The position numbers and the translations under genes were made by a program. The notes beneath the pieces were generated by a model. The model was not told the DNA's origin, made no database searches, and saw nothing but the letters and a program-made list of their open reading frames with translations. Shown piece by piece: positions 1 to 8,465 of a stretch of 64,000 nucleotides of DNA (position 1 is the first letter of the stretch; each line of letters opens with the position of its first letter). The DNA is from Anaerolineales bacterium (lineage in GTDB: Bacteria > Chloroflexota > Anaerolineae > Anaerolineales > Villigracilaceae). Location: assembly GCA_023382595.1 (NCBI GenBank), contig JAHDWB010000007.1, forward strand, positions 62,001 through 126,000, given 5' to 3'.

Positions 1-643
1 CAAGCTCACTGCCGCTGACATCTGCGGTGGCAGTGGGCACAATCATTGGCTTGCCAGCTTCATCCACGATTTGACCATTTTTCATTTCTCGCCATTGTCT
101 GTTTGCATCACGGGTGGCGACGGCCAACACTTCGCCAGTTTCAGGATTAACCATTTCGCCGTACCAAGATCCAGAGAGATTGTCGAATTGAATTATAGCA
201 ATGTTGGCTTGAGGATGATTAATTCCTTCCAAAAAAGCTCGTCCGCCAACTTCAGTTACATAAAGGTCTCCTTCGTCGTTGGGAAAGATGGCTTGTTTAC
301 CATCCTTGGAGACGACACGACAATCGCCGAAAGGGTCGATGGTGACTTGAAAGTCAACCTGTTGTTCCTCGGCGATTTGCACAGCCGCCTCCGCACATTC
401 CACTGGCAGGTCTTTGCCCGTCAGGTCTTGAAGTTTAGCGAGGTAGGAATTTCCCTCCACTTGTGTTTGAAGCTGTAGGACGAGATTGGTATACAACGGG
501 TCTTCTGTAGCGGTCGGTGCCGGGGTTGCGGTTCCCGGCGGGGTGGTTCCTGTCGCTTCGGGAGTGGATGTCGATTCGACGCCCTGCGGGGCGGCGCAGG
601 CAGTTAATGTGATGATAAGAAATAAAATCAAAGATTTTTTCAT
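1..643 (-). CDS. Lipoprotein of unknown function (C-terminus cut by window edge)
   Basis: An open frame runs from an ATG at 643 off the left edge. It starts with a Lys-Lys signal sequence and a lipobox ending in Leu-Thr-Ala-Cys (Cys16), followed by a Pro/Thr-rich linker of the kind used to hold a domain away from the membrane. The remaining ~165 residues are mixed alpha/beta and I do not recognise them. GGAG lies 7 nt upstream of the ATG, and a TATAAT lies at 686-681, so this start is well supported. The gene is divergent from the sigma factor gene on its right. It is predicted to be an extracytoplasmic, membrane-tethered protein; no enzymatic motif is visible in the part present. Confidence 0.85.
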   Translation of the reverse strand, partial: MKKSLILFLIITLTACAAPQGVESTSTPEATGTTPPGTATPAPTATEDPLYTNLVLQLQTQVEGNSYLAKLQDLTGKDLPVECAEAAVQIAEEQQVDFQVTIDPFGDCRVVSKDGKQAIFPNDEGDLYVTEVGGRAFLEGINHPQANIAIIQFDNLSGSWYGEMVNPETGEVLAVATRDANRQWREMKNGQIVDEAGKPMIVPTATADVSGSEL

Positions 644-737
644 GATGTGTCTCCATGATGCATGAGCGATTTTTTGTAAGATTATACCGAGGGATCATAA
701 GGCAGACACTCCTGCATGATTACAGTATGATTGCTCA

Positions 738-746
738 TGTTATACT
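738..746 (+). promoter_or_regulatory. Extended -10 promoter element before the sigma factor gene
   Basis: TG-T-TATACT forms an extended -10. No good -35 is visible at the usual spacing. The predicted transcript would start near 753 and read into the TTG-initiated sigma gene. Confidence 0.45.
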
Positions 747-808
747 GAGTGCAACTTCTCAAATCCGGCGGTGTTATGTATTGAAAATCCGCCGGTAAGG
801 TTTTTAAC

Positions 809-1381
809 TTGTCGGATCAGGAATACAACGAGGAACAGGTTCTTGCCCTTGCTTCAAAAGGTGACCGGGATGCCTTCGGCCGCCTCTACGAGCATTATGT
901 GGAGCGCATCTTTAACTACGTGTACTATCGCACCGGGAACTCGCACGACGCGGAAGACCTGACGGCGCGTGTTTTCCAGCGGGCGATGAACCACATCAAG
1001 AACTACACGGACCGCGGTGTCCCGTTTTCGGCATGGTTGTACCGAATTGCTCACAATCTGGTCGCGAATTGGCATCGTGACCGCAGCCGCAAGCAGGAGA
1101 TCCCGCTGGACGACCTGCCCATCCTGCCGACAAAGGGCGATCATCCCGAAAAGAACCTGGTCCGCTCGCAGGAGCAGGATGCGCTGCTGAGAATGATCCG
1201 CAAATTGCCGCCGGAACGTCAGAATCTGTTGATCCTGAAATTTGTGGAGAACATGTCCAATGCCGAGATCGGCAGGATCATGGGAAGAAGCGAAGGAGCC
1301 GTGAAGAGTCTGTACCACCGGACTCTGCTGGCTCTGCGTGACCAACTCGAGGACCAATATCTTAATCTTGAAGGAGAGTAA
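809..1381 (+). CDS. ECF-type RNA polymerase sigma-70 factor
   Basis: 190 aa, the usual ECF size. Region 2 spans about residues 22-95 (helices around FNYVYYRTGN and FSAWLYRIAHN). Region 4 spans about 125-180, with the helix-turn-helix around SNAEIGRIMGRSEGAVKSL. There is no sigma 1.1 or region 3, so this is an alternative sigma factor that redirects RNA polymerase. The start is a TTG, with GGTAAGG 8 nt upstream; no ATG fits region 2. The gene is followed after only 3 nt by degV and then by a small single-pass membrane protein. That protein may be the matching anti-sigma factor, although it has no recognisable zinc or ASD motif. The inducing signal is not evident. Confidence 0.88.
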   Translation: MSDQEYNEEQVLALASKGDRDAFGRLYEHYVERIFNYVYYRTGNSHDAEDLTARVFQRAMNHIKNYTDRGVPFSAWLYRIAHNLVANWHRDRSRKQEIPLDDLPILPTKGDHPEKNLVRSQEQDALLRMIRKLPPERQNLLILKFVENMSNAEIGRIMGRSEGAVKSLYHRTLLALRDQLEDQYLNLEGE

Positions 1382-1384
1382 ACC

Positions 1385-2227
1385 ATGCTACGAATTGTGA
1401 CCGACGGCGCCGCCGACATCCTGCCCGCCTGGGCGCAGGAATATGGGATCGATACAATCCCGGTGAACATTCTGTTCGGAGAGAAATCCTATTTGCAAGG
1501 GGTGGAGTTGGATAATGAAGGTTTTTATAAGTTGGTGGATGAAAGCAAGCGCATCCCAAAGACCTCCCAGCCGTCGCCTCATCAATTTGTCGAGTTCTAC
1601 CGCAAGATCGCGCAAAAGGGCGATACCATCCTGTCCATTCACATCACCGCCAAACTTTCCGGTACGTACGCATCCGCCGTGGCAGCCGCCGAAGAATTGA
1701 AAGGCGAATTCAACGTCATCCCGGTCGACTCCGCCTGCGGTTCGCTCGGCATCGGTTTGATGTGCCGTGAAGCCCGCAAAATGGAGCGCGCCGGAAAAAG
1801 CGTGGATGAGATCGTCAACTACATCGAATCCATCAAATCCAAGGTCAGCGTCATTCTCACGCTGGATACATTGGAATACGCGAAAATGTCCGGGCGTGTG
1901 AAAACGTTGCAAGCCGCGCTTGCCTCCCTGCTCAACGTCAAGCCGATCGCCGTGCTTCAGGACGGCGTATTGAACATGGCGGAAAAAGTCCGCACGCGCA
2001 AAGCCTCGTTGGATCGTGTCATTGAAATGGCGAAGGAACAGTATGGCACCCAGCCGGTGTACCTTGCAGTCGTCCATGCCAGAGATCCGCAATCCGGTGA
2101 AGCCCTGCTCGAGCAGGCGAAGAGTCACTTCAACCACAAGGAAACCATGATCAGCGAACTGTCCATTTCGATCGCGGCAAACCTCGGACCCGGCACGGTC
2201 GGCTTGATCCTGTATCCTGCGGAATAA
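1385..2227 (+). CDS. DegV family fatty-acid-binding protein
   Basis: 280 aa, typical DegV length. The N-terminal domain opens with LRIVTDGAADI, contains the TSQPSPHQF segment around residue 59 (T-S-Q-P) and the SxxLSGTYxSA motif around residue 93, all of which line the fatty-acid pocket in this family. DegV/FakB proteins bind a fatty acid and present it to the FakA kinase for phospholipid synthesis; no fakA is in this window. ATG is 3 nt after the sigma stop, with GGAG inside the end of the sigma gene, so the two are almost certainly co-transcribed and coupled. Confidence 0.9.
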   Translation: MLRIVTDGAADILPAWAQEYGIDTIPVNILFGEKSYLQGVELDNEGFYKLVDESKRIPKTSQPSPHQFVEFYRKIAQKGDTILSIHITAKLSGTYASAVAAAEELKGEFNVIPVDSACGSLGIGLMCREARKMERAGKSVDEIVNYIESIKSKVSVILTLDTLEYAKMSGRVKTLQAALASLLNVKPIAVLQDGVLNMAEKVRTRKASLDRVIEMAKEQYGTQPVYLAVVHARDPQSGEALLEQAKSHFNHKETMISELSISIAANLGPGTVGLILYPAE

Positions 2228-2246
2228 CTTCTAGGAATAAGACGGA

Positions 2247-2528
2247 ATGCCCAACCGCAAGACAAACCAGACGCAAGAAGAAAATATGGATGCTCTTGAA
2301 GCGCATCTTGCCGGGACCTTGAAGCGGGTGACCCCTTCGAGTGACCTGGTCCAACGCCTGCGCGGACGCATCCAAATTCAAATGCCCAGCCGGAGTGATA
2401 TCGCCCTGCGCCTGACCGATTGGCGCAGGCTGTTCTTCGTCTTTGGCGGCGTCATGTCCGGGATGCTCTTGCTGATCACGCTTGCCCGCGCCTTTTTCTA
2501 TTTAGCTGGACGCAAAAGCGCGGCGTAG
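2247..2528 (+). CDS. Small single-pass membrane protein, third gene of the sigma/degV unit
   Basis: 93 aa. About 60 hydrophilic, charged residues precede one hydrophobic helix (about residues 62-88, from LFFVFGGVM to FFYLAG), with a short basic tail. The soluble part would be cytoplasmic by the positive-inside rule. I recognise no family. Position after an ECF sigma and degV, with a terminator right behind it, makes an anti-sigma role worth considering, but nothing in the sequence proves it. The start is uncertain: the Shine-Dalgarno before 2247 is weak, and an internal ATG at 2286 is possible. Confidence 0.6.
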   Translation: MPNRKTNQTQEENMDALEAHLAGTLKRVTPSSDLVQRLRGRIQIQMPSRSDIALRLTDWRRLFFVFGGVMSGMLLLITLARAFFYLAGRKSAA

Positions 2529-2544
2529 TCGTCTTGCAGACAGC

Positions 2545-2580
2545 AGACCCTGAAGGTCATGCCTTCAGGGTCTAGTTTTT
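2545..2580 (+). terminator. Intrinsic terminator of the sigma/degV operon
   Basis: A perfect 12-bp stem (AGACCCTGAAGG with CCTTCAGGGTCT), a 5-nt loop and a T-run. It overlaps the stop codon of the convergent gene on the minus strand. Confidence 0.9.
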
Positions 2581-2904
2581 TAACAGCCACTCGCAAAGTT
2601 GGCGCGCCTCGGCGACCAGATCCGCTTCGACGGGCAGTTTGAACTCCTCAGTGACGCGCAAGGTCAAATGGTCAGCGACCAGTTTCAGGTCGGGGGGCAG
2701 AAGCGGATCATCCTTGAGAAGATTCAATAGATCGTAGGCGCTGGGGCTCGGCGGGCGGATTCCCCTGCGGGAGAGATAGTCCCGAATTGCAATGCCCGCC
2801 GCGCGCCGCGCACAGACCCGAGCCTGCCCCTCGTTGTTTTTTTTGCGGGCTTGTAGTGCGCGCTCGAATTCACGTTCCAATTCTGCATTAATGTGATTGT
2901 CCAT
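2572..2904 (-). CDS. Hypothetical helical protein
   Basis: 110 aa from the chosen ATG at 2904 (MDNHINAEL). It is almost wholly alpha-helical, with a basic N-terminal half (residues 10-50, rich in Arg/Lys) and an acidic C-terminal half. The pattern is loosely reminiscent of HEPN-like helical bundles, but there is no catalytic RxxxxH motif, so I leave it unnamed. A longer frame with a TTG start at 2925 exists; I prefer 2904 because TATAAT sits just 7 nt upstream of that ATG, which would make the mRNA leaderless. The promoter region is shared with the divergent S41 peptidase gene. Confidence 0.65.
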   Translation of the reverse strand: MDNHINAELEREFERALQARKKNNEGQARVCARRAAGIAIRDYLSRRGIRPPSPSAYDLLNLLKDDPLLPPDLKLVADHLTLRVTEEFKLPVEADLVAEARQLCEWLLKN

Positions 2905-2911
2905 GTGCGGG

Positions 2912-2919
2912 ATTATAAT
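2912..2919. promoter_or_regulatory. Symmetric -10 element serving both divergent genes
   Basis: ATTATAAT is palindromic, so TATAAT reads on both strands: 2914-2919 for the S41 peptidase gene and 2917-2912 for the helical protein. The minus-strand ATG is only 7 nt away (leaderless); the plus-strand gene has a ~20-nt leader with GGAGG. Confidence 0.6.
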
Positions 2920-2944
2920 GCTCAATCTTGGAGGAAGCCCCTTT

Positions 2945-5431
2945 ATGAAAACTAACCTTTTCCGCTATCTTTCACTTTTATTGATATTCGCGTTGGCGGT
3001 TTCTGCCTGTGCGCCAAATGCGACTGCGACCCTTGAAGTGCCTGCAACCGAGGCTGCTTCAAGCGGCGAGAATGAGCCGTTCGAAGTGACGGGCGCGTAT
3101 TCGATCACCAATGATTTTGTTTTTACATATTATGTCGAAAATGCGGTGGCGCTGTTGGATATGCATGGATTTGTGATCCGCGACCGCGAGTGGGAACTGC
3201 CGGTCGATTCGCAGGTGCTCGGATACATGACCTATGACGCCGAAACCTTGAGCGGAACGTTCGACTTAAATCTGCCGGTTTTGCCGGAAGGCGAATTCAA
3301 TGATGTGGACAACAACGGGCGGCAGGATGACGGCGTGCAGATCTTTGCGGTGGGATATTCGCCCAATCTGTACGGCGATCCATTCTCTGTTGGCGATGAC
3401 CGTTCGCTGGGCTGGCCCTCCTATCTTGCAACGGTGAAGACGGATACCGAGAACGATAATGAAGTGATCGGCGGGATGCTGATCGTCTGGTCGCCGGATG
3501 CGGACCAGCAGTTCCCGACGGGTTTCGGCGAGGATGGTCTGCTCTTCACAGATGACGATCCGGTTGCACCGATTGGCGCGGGGTACACCATCGTGGACTT
3601 GGACCAGGATCCGTTCGCGTTCATCAAAGAACCCAGCGTCGAAATGACGCTGTATGAGCCGGATGATGTGGCGGTCAAAGATTTTTCTGGTTTGTCGTAT
3701 ACCGAAGCGTTTGACAGCATGTTCGATATTGTCCGCAGGGAATATGCCTTCAATGGCATCGAGGGCAAACAGCCCGATTGGGATGCGCTGTACGAGGAAT
3801 TAAAACCGCGTGTGGAGCAAGCCGAACAGACTAGCGATGCCAATGCGTTCTATCTGGCATTGCGTGATTTCACCTGGGCATTCAAGGATGGGCATGTCGG
3901 TTTGAACGGCGGACAGTATGCAAATGAAGATTTCACACAAGCCACCTCGGGCGGATATGGCTTTGCCATCCGCGAACTGGATAATGGGCAGGTGATTGTC
4001 ATTTATGTATTGGAAAATAGTCCCGCCGCAGAAGCCGGTATCGAAGTCGGCGCAAGGGTCACTGCCTTCAACGGTCAACCGATCACGGAGGCAATTGGCG
4101 CAGCGCAATCCTATGCGCTGCAATCCTCGGATTTCTCCATCCGTTATCAACAGGCGCGGTATCTTCTGCGCGCCAATGTCGGGGATACCGCCGAAGTGAC
4201 CTTTGCAAATCCCGGCGGCGCTGAACAAACGGTCAGCCTGACGGCGGTTGCCGAACGTCAATCCTTCAATCGCACCTCGGTCTATTTCGGCGTGGAGTTG
4301 GACAGTCTGCTTCCGGTCGATTCCGAGCTGATCACCTCCAACAACGCCCAGATCGGTTATGTGCGCATCAACAGCAACTTCGATGATCTCAACCTCGTCA
4401 TCCGTCTCTTCGAGCGCGCTCTCCAGCAATTCGAGGCGCGCGAGGTGGCGGGCATCATCATCGACATGCGGTACAACAGCGGCGGCGCGCCTTTGGGGCT
4501 GGCGGGCTTCCTGACCGATCAGGAAATTCCGCTCGGGCAATTGGAATATTTCAGCGAAGCGACTGGAAAATTCGAACCGGAGGGCTTACCTGACAAGGTA
4601 CTGCCGAACGAAAATCAGTACAGTTTCGACAAGATGGTGCTGCTCGTCGGTCAAACCTGTTACAGCGCCTGTGAGATCGAGGCGTACGGATTCAGCCAGG
4701 TGCCCGGTATGGTCACGGTCGGGCAGTATCCGACCGGCGGAGTTGAAGCGGAAGTTGCCCGCGGACAGTTCAGCCTGCCGGAGGGATTCTCACTGCAGAT
4801 TCCGACGGGGCGCTTCATCCTACCCGACGGCGGTATCTTCCTCGAGGGGCAGGGGGTTCCGCCGACGCTTCGCGTCCCGATCGACGAAACGACCGCCTAC
4901 ACAACTGAGGACATTGTCCTGCAGGCAGGCATCCGGGCGGTGCTCGAACCGCTTGGAGCGGGACTGACCCCGTCTGCGCCGCCGAAGGTCGCCATGCCCG
5001 GCGAAGCTGAATCCGCTTTGTCATCCGGCGCCAGCTTTCTTGAGGATGTGGCGCGCGAACAATACACCGATGCGGATTATTCCATCCCCGGCGTGTTGAC
5101 TTATACGGTAACGCTCAACCGTTCGCAAACCCTGATCTGGTCATACGCCTGGTGTGCGCAGGATACTGACACGCTGGAACAGAACTTCAGCCAGATCGAT
5201 CTCAAATTCAATTTGAATGGACGGGATGTTCCAGCCGATCAATCTGCTGTGTTCGATGTGGCTTCGGGTGGATTGCAATGCCGCCTGGTCTATTTGGCGC
5301 TATCTGAATGGTTGGGCGGGGAACATCGCTTGATTACCACCGCGACATTCAGGAGCGCGATCAGCGACGGGTCAGCGGAGTACGATGCGGGCGACTATGT
5401 GTACGACTATAAGGTGTACGTCAGACCGTAG
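2945..5431 (+). CDS. S41-family peptidase lipoprotein with PDZ domain
   Basis: 828 aa. Signal peptide with lipobox Val-Ser-Ala-Cys (Cys23). Residues about 30-230 are a beta-rich N-terminal region with a Ca-binding-like DNNGRQDD segment. A helical bundle at about 245-325 precedes a PDZ-like domain (around GYGFAIRELD and SPAAEAGI, 350-440). The S41 catalytic core follows (about 460-660): GYVRINSNF, IIDMRYNSGGAP and the nucleophile region CYSACE, whose Ser is the predicted catalytic residue. A C-terminal beta domain of ~130 aa closes the protein. The ATG at 2945 has GGAGGA at optimal spacing; an upstream in-frame start would destroy the signal peptide. Predicted to process or degrade proteins outside the membrane; the substrate is unknown. 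More Tricorn/C-terminal-processing than CtpB-like in length. Confidence 0.85.
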   Translation: MKTNLFRYLSLLLIFALAVSACAPNATATLEVPATEAASSGENEPFEVTGAYSITNDFVFTYYVENAVALLDMHGFVIRDREWELPVDSQVLGYMTYDAETLSGTFDLNLPVLPEGEFNDVDNNGRQDDGVQIFAVGYSPNLYGDPFSVGDDRSLGWPSYLATVKTDTENDNEVIGGMLIVWSPDADQQFPTGFGEDGLLFTDDDPVAPIGAGYTIVDLDQDPFAFIKEPSVEMTLYEPDDVAVKDFSGLSYTEAFDSMFDIVRREYAFNGIEGKQPDWDALYEELKPRVEQAEQTSDANAFYLALRDFTWAFKDGHVGLNGGQYANEDFTQATSGGYGFAIRELDNGQVIVIYVLENSPAAEAGIEVGARVTAFNGQPITEAIGAAQSYALQSSDFSIRYQQARYLLRANVGDTAEVTFANPGGAEQTVSLTAVAERQSFNRTSVYFGVELDSLLPVDSELITSNNAQIGYVRINSNFDDLNLVIRLFERALQQFEAREVAGIIIDMRYNSGGAPLGLAGFLTDQEIPLGQLEYFSEATGKFEPEGLPDKVLPNENQYSFDKMVLLVGQTCYSACEIEAYGFSQVPGMVTVGQYPTGGVEAEVARGQFSLPEGFSLQIPTGRFILPDGGIFLEGQGVPPTLRVPIDETTAYTTEDIVLQAGIRAVLEPLGAGLTPSAPPKVAMPGEAESALSSGASFLEDVAREQYTDADYSIPGVLTYTVTLNRSQTLIWSYAWCAQDTDTLEQNFSQIDLKFNLNGRDVPADQSAVFDVASGGLQCRLVYLALSEWLGGEHRLITTATFRSAISDGSAEYDAGDYVYDYKVYVRP

Positions 5432-5440
5432 GGTGATGCG

Positions 5441-5482
5441 TTAACAAAAAAGGACGGGCGTGCGCCCGTCCTTTTTTGTTAA
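5441..5482. terminator. Bidirectional terminator between convergent genes
   Basis: GGACGGGC, a 4-nt loop, and GCCCGTCC, flanked by six A on the left and six T on the right. It works for the S41 gene and for the glycosyltransferase, whose stop codon overlaps it. Confidence 0.95.
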
Positions 5483-6162
5483 TCCACAAATCGATATTTG
5501 AGCAATGTCCAAACCGCCTCGAACGCATCGTGCAATTTGATCTTCTTGCCCTGCGTATAATCGCGCGGATTGAACGTGATCGGAACTTCAAAGATGCGGT
5601 ACTTGCGCTTGAGGATCTTGGCAGTGAATTCCGGTTCGAAGTTGAAGCTATTCGCGCGGATGACCATACCCTCGATCACTTCGCGGCGGAAGACCTTGTA
5701 GCCTGTCTCCATATCGGTCAGGATGGTGTCGTACAGGATGTTGGTCATGAAGGTCAGCGATTTGTTTGCAACCATGTGCCAGAACATCGTGACACGATGG
5801 GCTCTCCCCAAAAAGCGCGAACCGTAGACCACATCCGCAAGCCCTTCTTCGATGGGCTTCAGCAGCTCCGGGTAATCACGCGGATCATATTCGAGGTCTG
5901 CATCCTGGATCAGTAGCACATCCCCCGTCGCTGCGGACATCCCTGTCCGCACTGCCGCGCCTTTGCCTTGATTTTTCTCATGCAAAATGACGCGCACGCC
6001 TTTTTTGCCGTCGAGTGTTTTCAGAATATCGCGGGTGCCGTCCTTCGAGCCGTCATCCACGACGACGATCTCATGCACGAGTTTTGTCGCCTTCACGCGC
6101 TCGAGGATGGTTTTTATGCTTTCAACTTCATTGTAAACAGGAATTATGACGGATAGTTTCAT
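5479..6162 (-). CDS. Family 2 glycosyltransferase, polyprenyl-phosphate mannosyl/glucosyltransferase type
   Basis: 227 aa, the length of the soluble DPM1-type enzymes. It begins KLSVIIPVYNE, has the DDGSKDGT nucleotide-binding motif at about residues 38-46 and the metal-binding QDADLEYDP (DxD) at about 92-100. The ETGYKVFRR segment near 160 is typical of polyprenyl-phosphate hexose synthases. Predicted to load a sugar from a nucleotide sugar onto a lipid phosphate carrier at the cytoplasmic membrane face. The ATG at 6162 was chosen because TATAAT lies 9 nt upstream and because the extra N-terminal residues of the longer frame are not conserved-looking. No C-terminal membrane segments are present. 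Confidence 0.88.
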   Translation of the reverse strand: MKLSVIIPVYNEVESIKTILERVKATKLVHEIVVVDDGSKDGTRDILKTLDGKKGVRVILHEKNQGKGAAVRTGMSAATGDVLLIQDADLEYDPRDYPELLKPIEEGLADVVYGSRFLGRAHRVTMFWHMVANKSLTFMTNILYDTILTDMETGYKVFRREVIEGMVIRANSFNFEPEFTAKILKRKYRIFEVPITFNPRDYTQGKKIKLHDAFEAVWTLLKYRFVD

Positions 6163-6171
6163 GGCGGCTGG

Positions 6172-6195
6172 ATTATAAACGAAAAGAAGTATAAT
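6172..6195. promoter_or_regulatory. Back-to-back -10 boxes of a divergent gene pair
   Basis: TATAAT on the minus strand at 6177-6172 serves the glycosyltransferase (9 nt from its ATG, leaderless). TATAAT on the plus strand at 6190-6195 serves the AAA+ ATPase. The two boxes are only 12 nt apart, so the promoters should compete. Confidence 0.55.
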
Positions 6196-6239
6196 CGGGC
6201 ACACGGCATTTTATTCCCCGCTTGGGATTGGTGATCATT

Positions 6240-7568
6240 ATGATGAAACAAACTGGTCAAATACACGCTCCATCCGGCGCATTTTCTCCGCCACAGATCA
6301 ATAAACTTGACGATACCGGGCTTTCTCATCTCTGGCTGCAGGATTTGATCTTGAAGGTACTATATTTTCGAGGGTATCTCACCGGTTTCAAGATCGCCGA
6401 AGAGATCGCCCTGCCTTTTGCGGGAGTCACAGACCAACTGCTCGCCCCTTTGAAAGGGGATAAGTTCATCGAAGTCAAATCGTCGCAGGGAGGCTTGGGG
6501 GAGGGTGCGTACACCTACGGCATCACCAGTGCAGGGATCGTCCGCGCGCGCGAGGCGTTGGAGCGCAGTCAATATGCCGGTCCCGCCCCGGTTCCGTTCG
6601 AAGTCTATAATGAATCCATCCGCCGCCAGAAAAGCGGACGCCTGACCGTCACCACGCGCACCATGCGTCAGATCCTTTCGCAGATGGTCATTTCCGAAGC
6701 GAGTTTTCAAAAATTGGGTCCTGCACTGAACTCGGGGACATCCATTTTCATGTACGGACCTCCCGGAAACGGCAAGACCAGCATTGCCCGCGCGTTTGGC
6801 AACCTGGTTCTCAGCCAGAGCATGTATATTCCCTATGCGTTATACCTTGATGGTCAAGTCATCAAAGTCTATGATGCCGTCAGTCACAGCCTTGCGCCGG
6901 ATACCGAATCTCTCGGCTCCAGTTCCACGGGCGGATTGCGCACCAACACGCGCCGCGACCCGCGCTGGGTCAAGATCCGCCGCCCGTTCATCGTCGTCGG
7001 CGGCGAGTTGACTCTCGAAGGACTCGATCTCGTTTTTGATGACACCGCAAAATTTTACGAAGCGCCGTTCCAGGTCAAAGCCAACGGCGGCATTCTGCTC
7101 ATCGACGATTTCGGACGTCAGCAGGTCCGCCCGCGCGATCTTCTCAATCGCTGGATCGTCCCGCTCGAAAACCGCGTGGATTATCTCCGCCTGCACACGG
7201 GGCGCAAGGTCGAAGTCCCCTTCGATGTGTTGATCGTTTTCTCCACCAACCTGCCTCCCAAAGACCTCGTGGACGAAGCCTTCCTGCGCCGTCTGCGCCA
7301 CAAGATCGAGATCGGCGACCCATCCTTTGAAGAATACCGCGAAATTTTCAAACGGGTCGCGCAGGACAAACGCATTGAATACAACGACCAGGGTCTCGCC
7401 TATCTTTTGCAGGAATGGTACATCAAACGCAACCGCAAACTGCGCGCATCCCACCCGCGCGATCTCTGCGATCAGATCCTTGACATTTCATCCTATCTTT
7501 CCGTTCAGCCTACCATGACGCGCGAGATGATCGACCGCGCAGCCCAAGCCTATTTCGTGGATATTTAA
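6240..7568 (+). CDS. AAA+ ATPase with N-terminal winged-helix-like domain
   Basis: 442 aa. The first ~120 residues are predicted winged-helix-like (LILKVLYFRGYLTGFKIAEE ... YGITSAGIVRAREAL). They are followed by an AAA+ module: Walker A GPPGNGKTS at about 173-181, Walker B ILLIDDFG near 288-295, and a sensor region FSTNLPPK. A C-terminal helical lid ends the protein. No membrane segment. Homologues with this layout occur in several phyla, but I know of no assigned process. The start is ambiguous (TTG 6222, ATG 6240 or ATG 6243); I chose the first ATG. The promoter is back-to-back with the glycosyltransferase gene. Followed closely by the glycerophosphodiesterase gene, suggesting co-transcription. 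Confidence 0.8.
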   Translation: MMKQTGQIHAPSGAFSPPQINKLDDTGLSHLWLQDLILKVLYFRGYLTGFKIAEEIALPFAGVTDQLLAPLKGDKFIEVKSSQGGLGEGAYTYGITSAGIVRAREALERSQYAGPAPVPFEVYNESIRRQKSGRLTVTTRTMRQILSQMVISEASFQKLGPALNSGTSIFMYGPPGNGKTSIARAFGNLVLSQSMYIPYALYLDGQVIKVYDAVSHSLAPDTESLGSSSTGGLRTNTRRDPRWVKIRRPFIVVGGELTLEGLDLVFDDTAKFYEAPFQVKANGGILLIDDFGRQQVRPRDLLNRWIVPLENRVDYLRLHTGRKVEVPFDVLIVFSTNLPPKDLVDEAFLRRLRHKIEIGDPSFEEYREIFKRVAQDKRIEYNDQGLAYLLQEWYIKRNRKLRASHPRDLCDQILDISSYLSVQPTMTREMIDRAAQAYFVDI

Positions 7569-7600
7569 CCCGCCTCCTCCTTAACGGATATTTGATTGCC

Positions 7601-8353
7601 ATGCTTCAACAGTTTCCCAGCCCGATCCTTCTCGCCCATCGCGGTGACCTGGCTCACGCTCCCGAGAATACCCTCCCGTCATTTTCACAAGCCATCCAAA
7701 AAGGCGCGGACGGTGTGGAATTGGATGCGAAGTTGACCGCCGACGGTCATGTCGTCGTCATTCATGATGCGACTGTGGACCGCACCACAAATGGAAGCGG
7801 AAAAGTCGCTTCCTTCACGCTTGACGCCATCCGCAAACTGGATGCCGGTACATGGTTCGATGCGAGGTTTGCGGGCACGCGAGTCCCTTTGCTGGAGGAG
7901 GTCTTTGAAACCGTCGGCAGGGACAGGCTCATCAATATCGAATTGACCAATTACAACACCCCGCGCGACGGCTTGACCCAAAAAGTGTGTGAACTGATAA
8001 AACGCCACAACAATCAGGAACAGATTATTTTCTCATCCTTTTTCGTATCCAACTTGAAGATCGCCGCGCAGGTCCTGCCCTCTGTGCCGCGCGGATTGCT
8101 CGCCATGCCGGGCTTGCTTGGGCTGTGGGCGCGTTCCTTTGGCTTTATGTTCGGGGAATATCAGGCGCTGCATCCGCATATATCGAGCGTCAGCAGGGAA
8201 CAGATACAGCGGGCGCACCGTATCCGGCGCCGTGTACATGTGTGGACGGCGAATTCGGCTGAAGAGGTACGCCGCCTTAAGGAATGGGGCGCGGATGGTA
8301 TTTTCACCGATGATCCTGCCATTGCGGTGCGCGCGCTCGGGAGGGGGGAGTGA
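7601..8353 (+). CDS. Glycerophosphodiester phosphodiesterase
   Basis: 250 aa, GDPD TIM-barrel. The signature LAHRGDLAHAPENT at residues 10-23 holds the catalytic His and Arg-Gly. GVELDAKLTADG near 38-49 supplies the metal-binding Glu and Asp, and VVIHDATVDRTTNG gives the second catalytic His. The C-terminal VHVWTANSAEEVRRL and GADGIFTDDPA are also typical. It hydrolyses deacylated phospholipid diesters to glycerol-3-phosphate and an alcohol. No signal peptide, so cytoplasmic (UgpQ-like rather than GlpQ-like). ATG at 7601 preferred over an in-frame TTG at 7592; it starts 32 nt after the ATPase stop. Confidence 0.92.
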   Translation: MLQQFPSPILLAHRGDLAHAPENTLPSFSQAIQKGADGVELDAKLTADGHVVVIHDATVDRTTNGSGKVASFTLDAIRKLDAGTWFDARFAGTRVPLLEEVFETVGRDRLINIELTNYNTPRDGLTQKVCELIKRHNNQEQIIFSSFFVSNLKIAAQVLPSVPRGLLAMPGLLGLWARSFGFMFGEYQALHPHISSVSREQIQRAHRIRRRVHVWTANSAEEVRRLKEWGADGIFTDDPAIAVRALGRGE

Positions 8354-8465
8354 TGCTGTCCGAATGCCGGGGGCAAACCCGGGTTAAGAGTGAAGCGCAG
8401 GCGGCGTCGTTCAAGGAACGGCGTCTATTTTGTCCCGGGTCAGATTGTGTTATAAGAGGGGTTCG

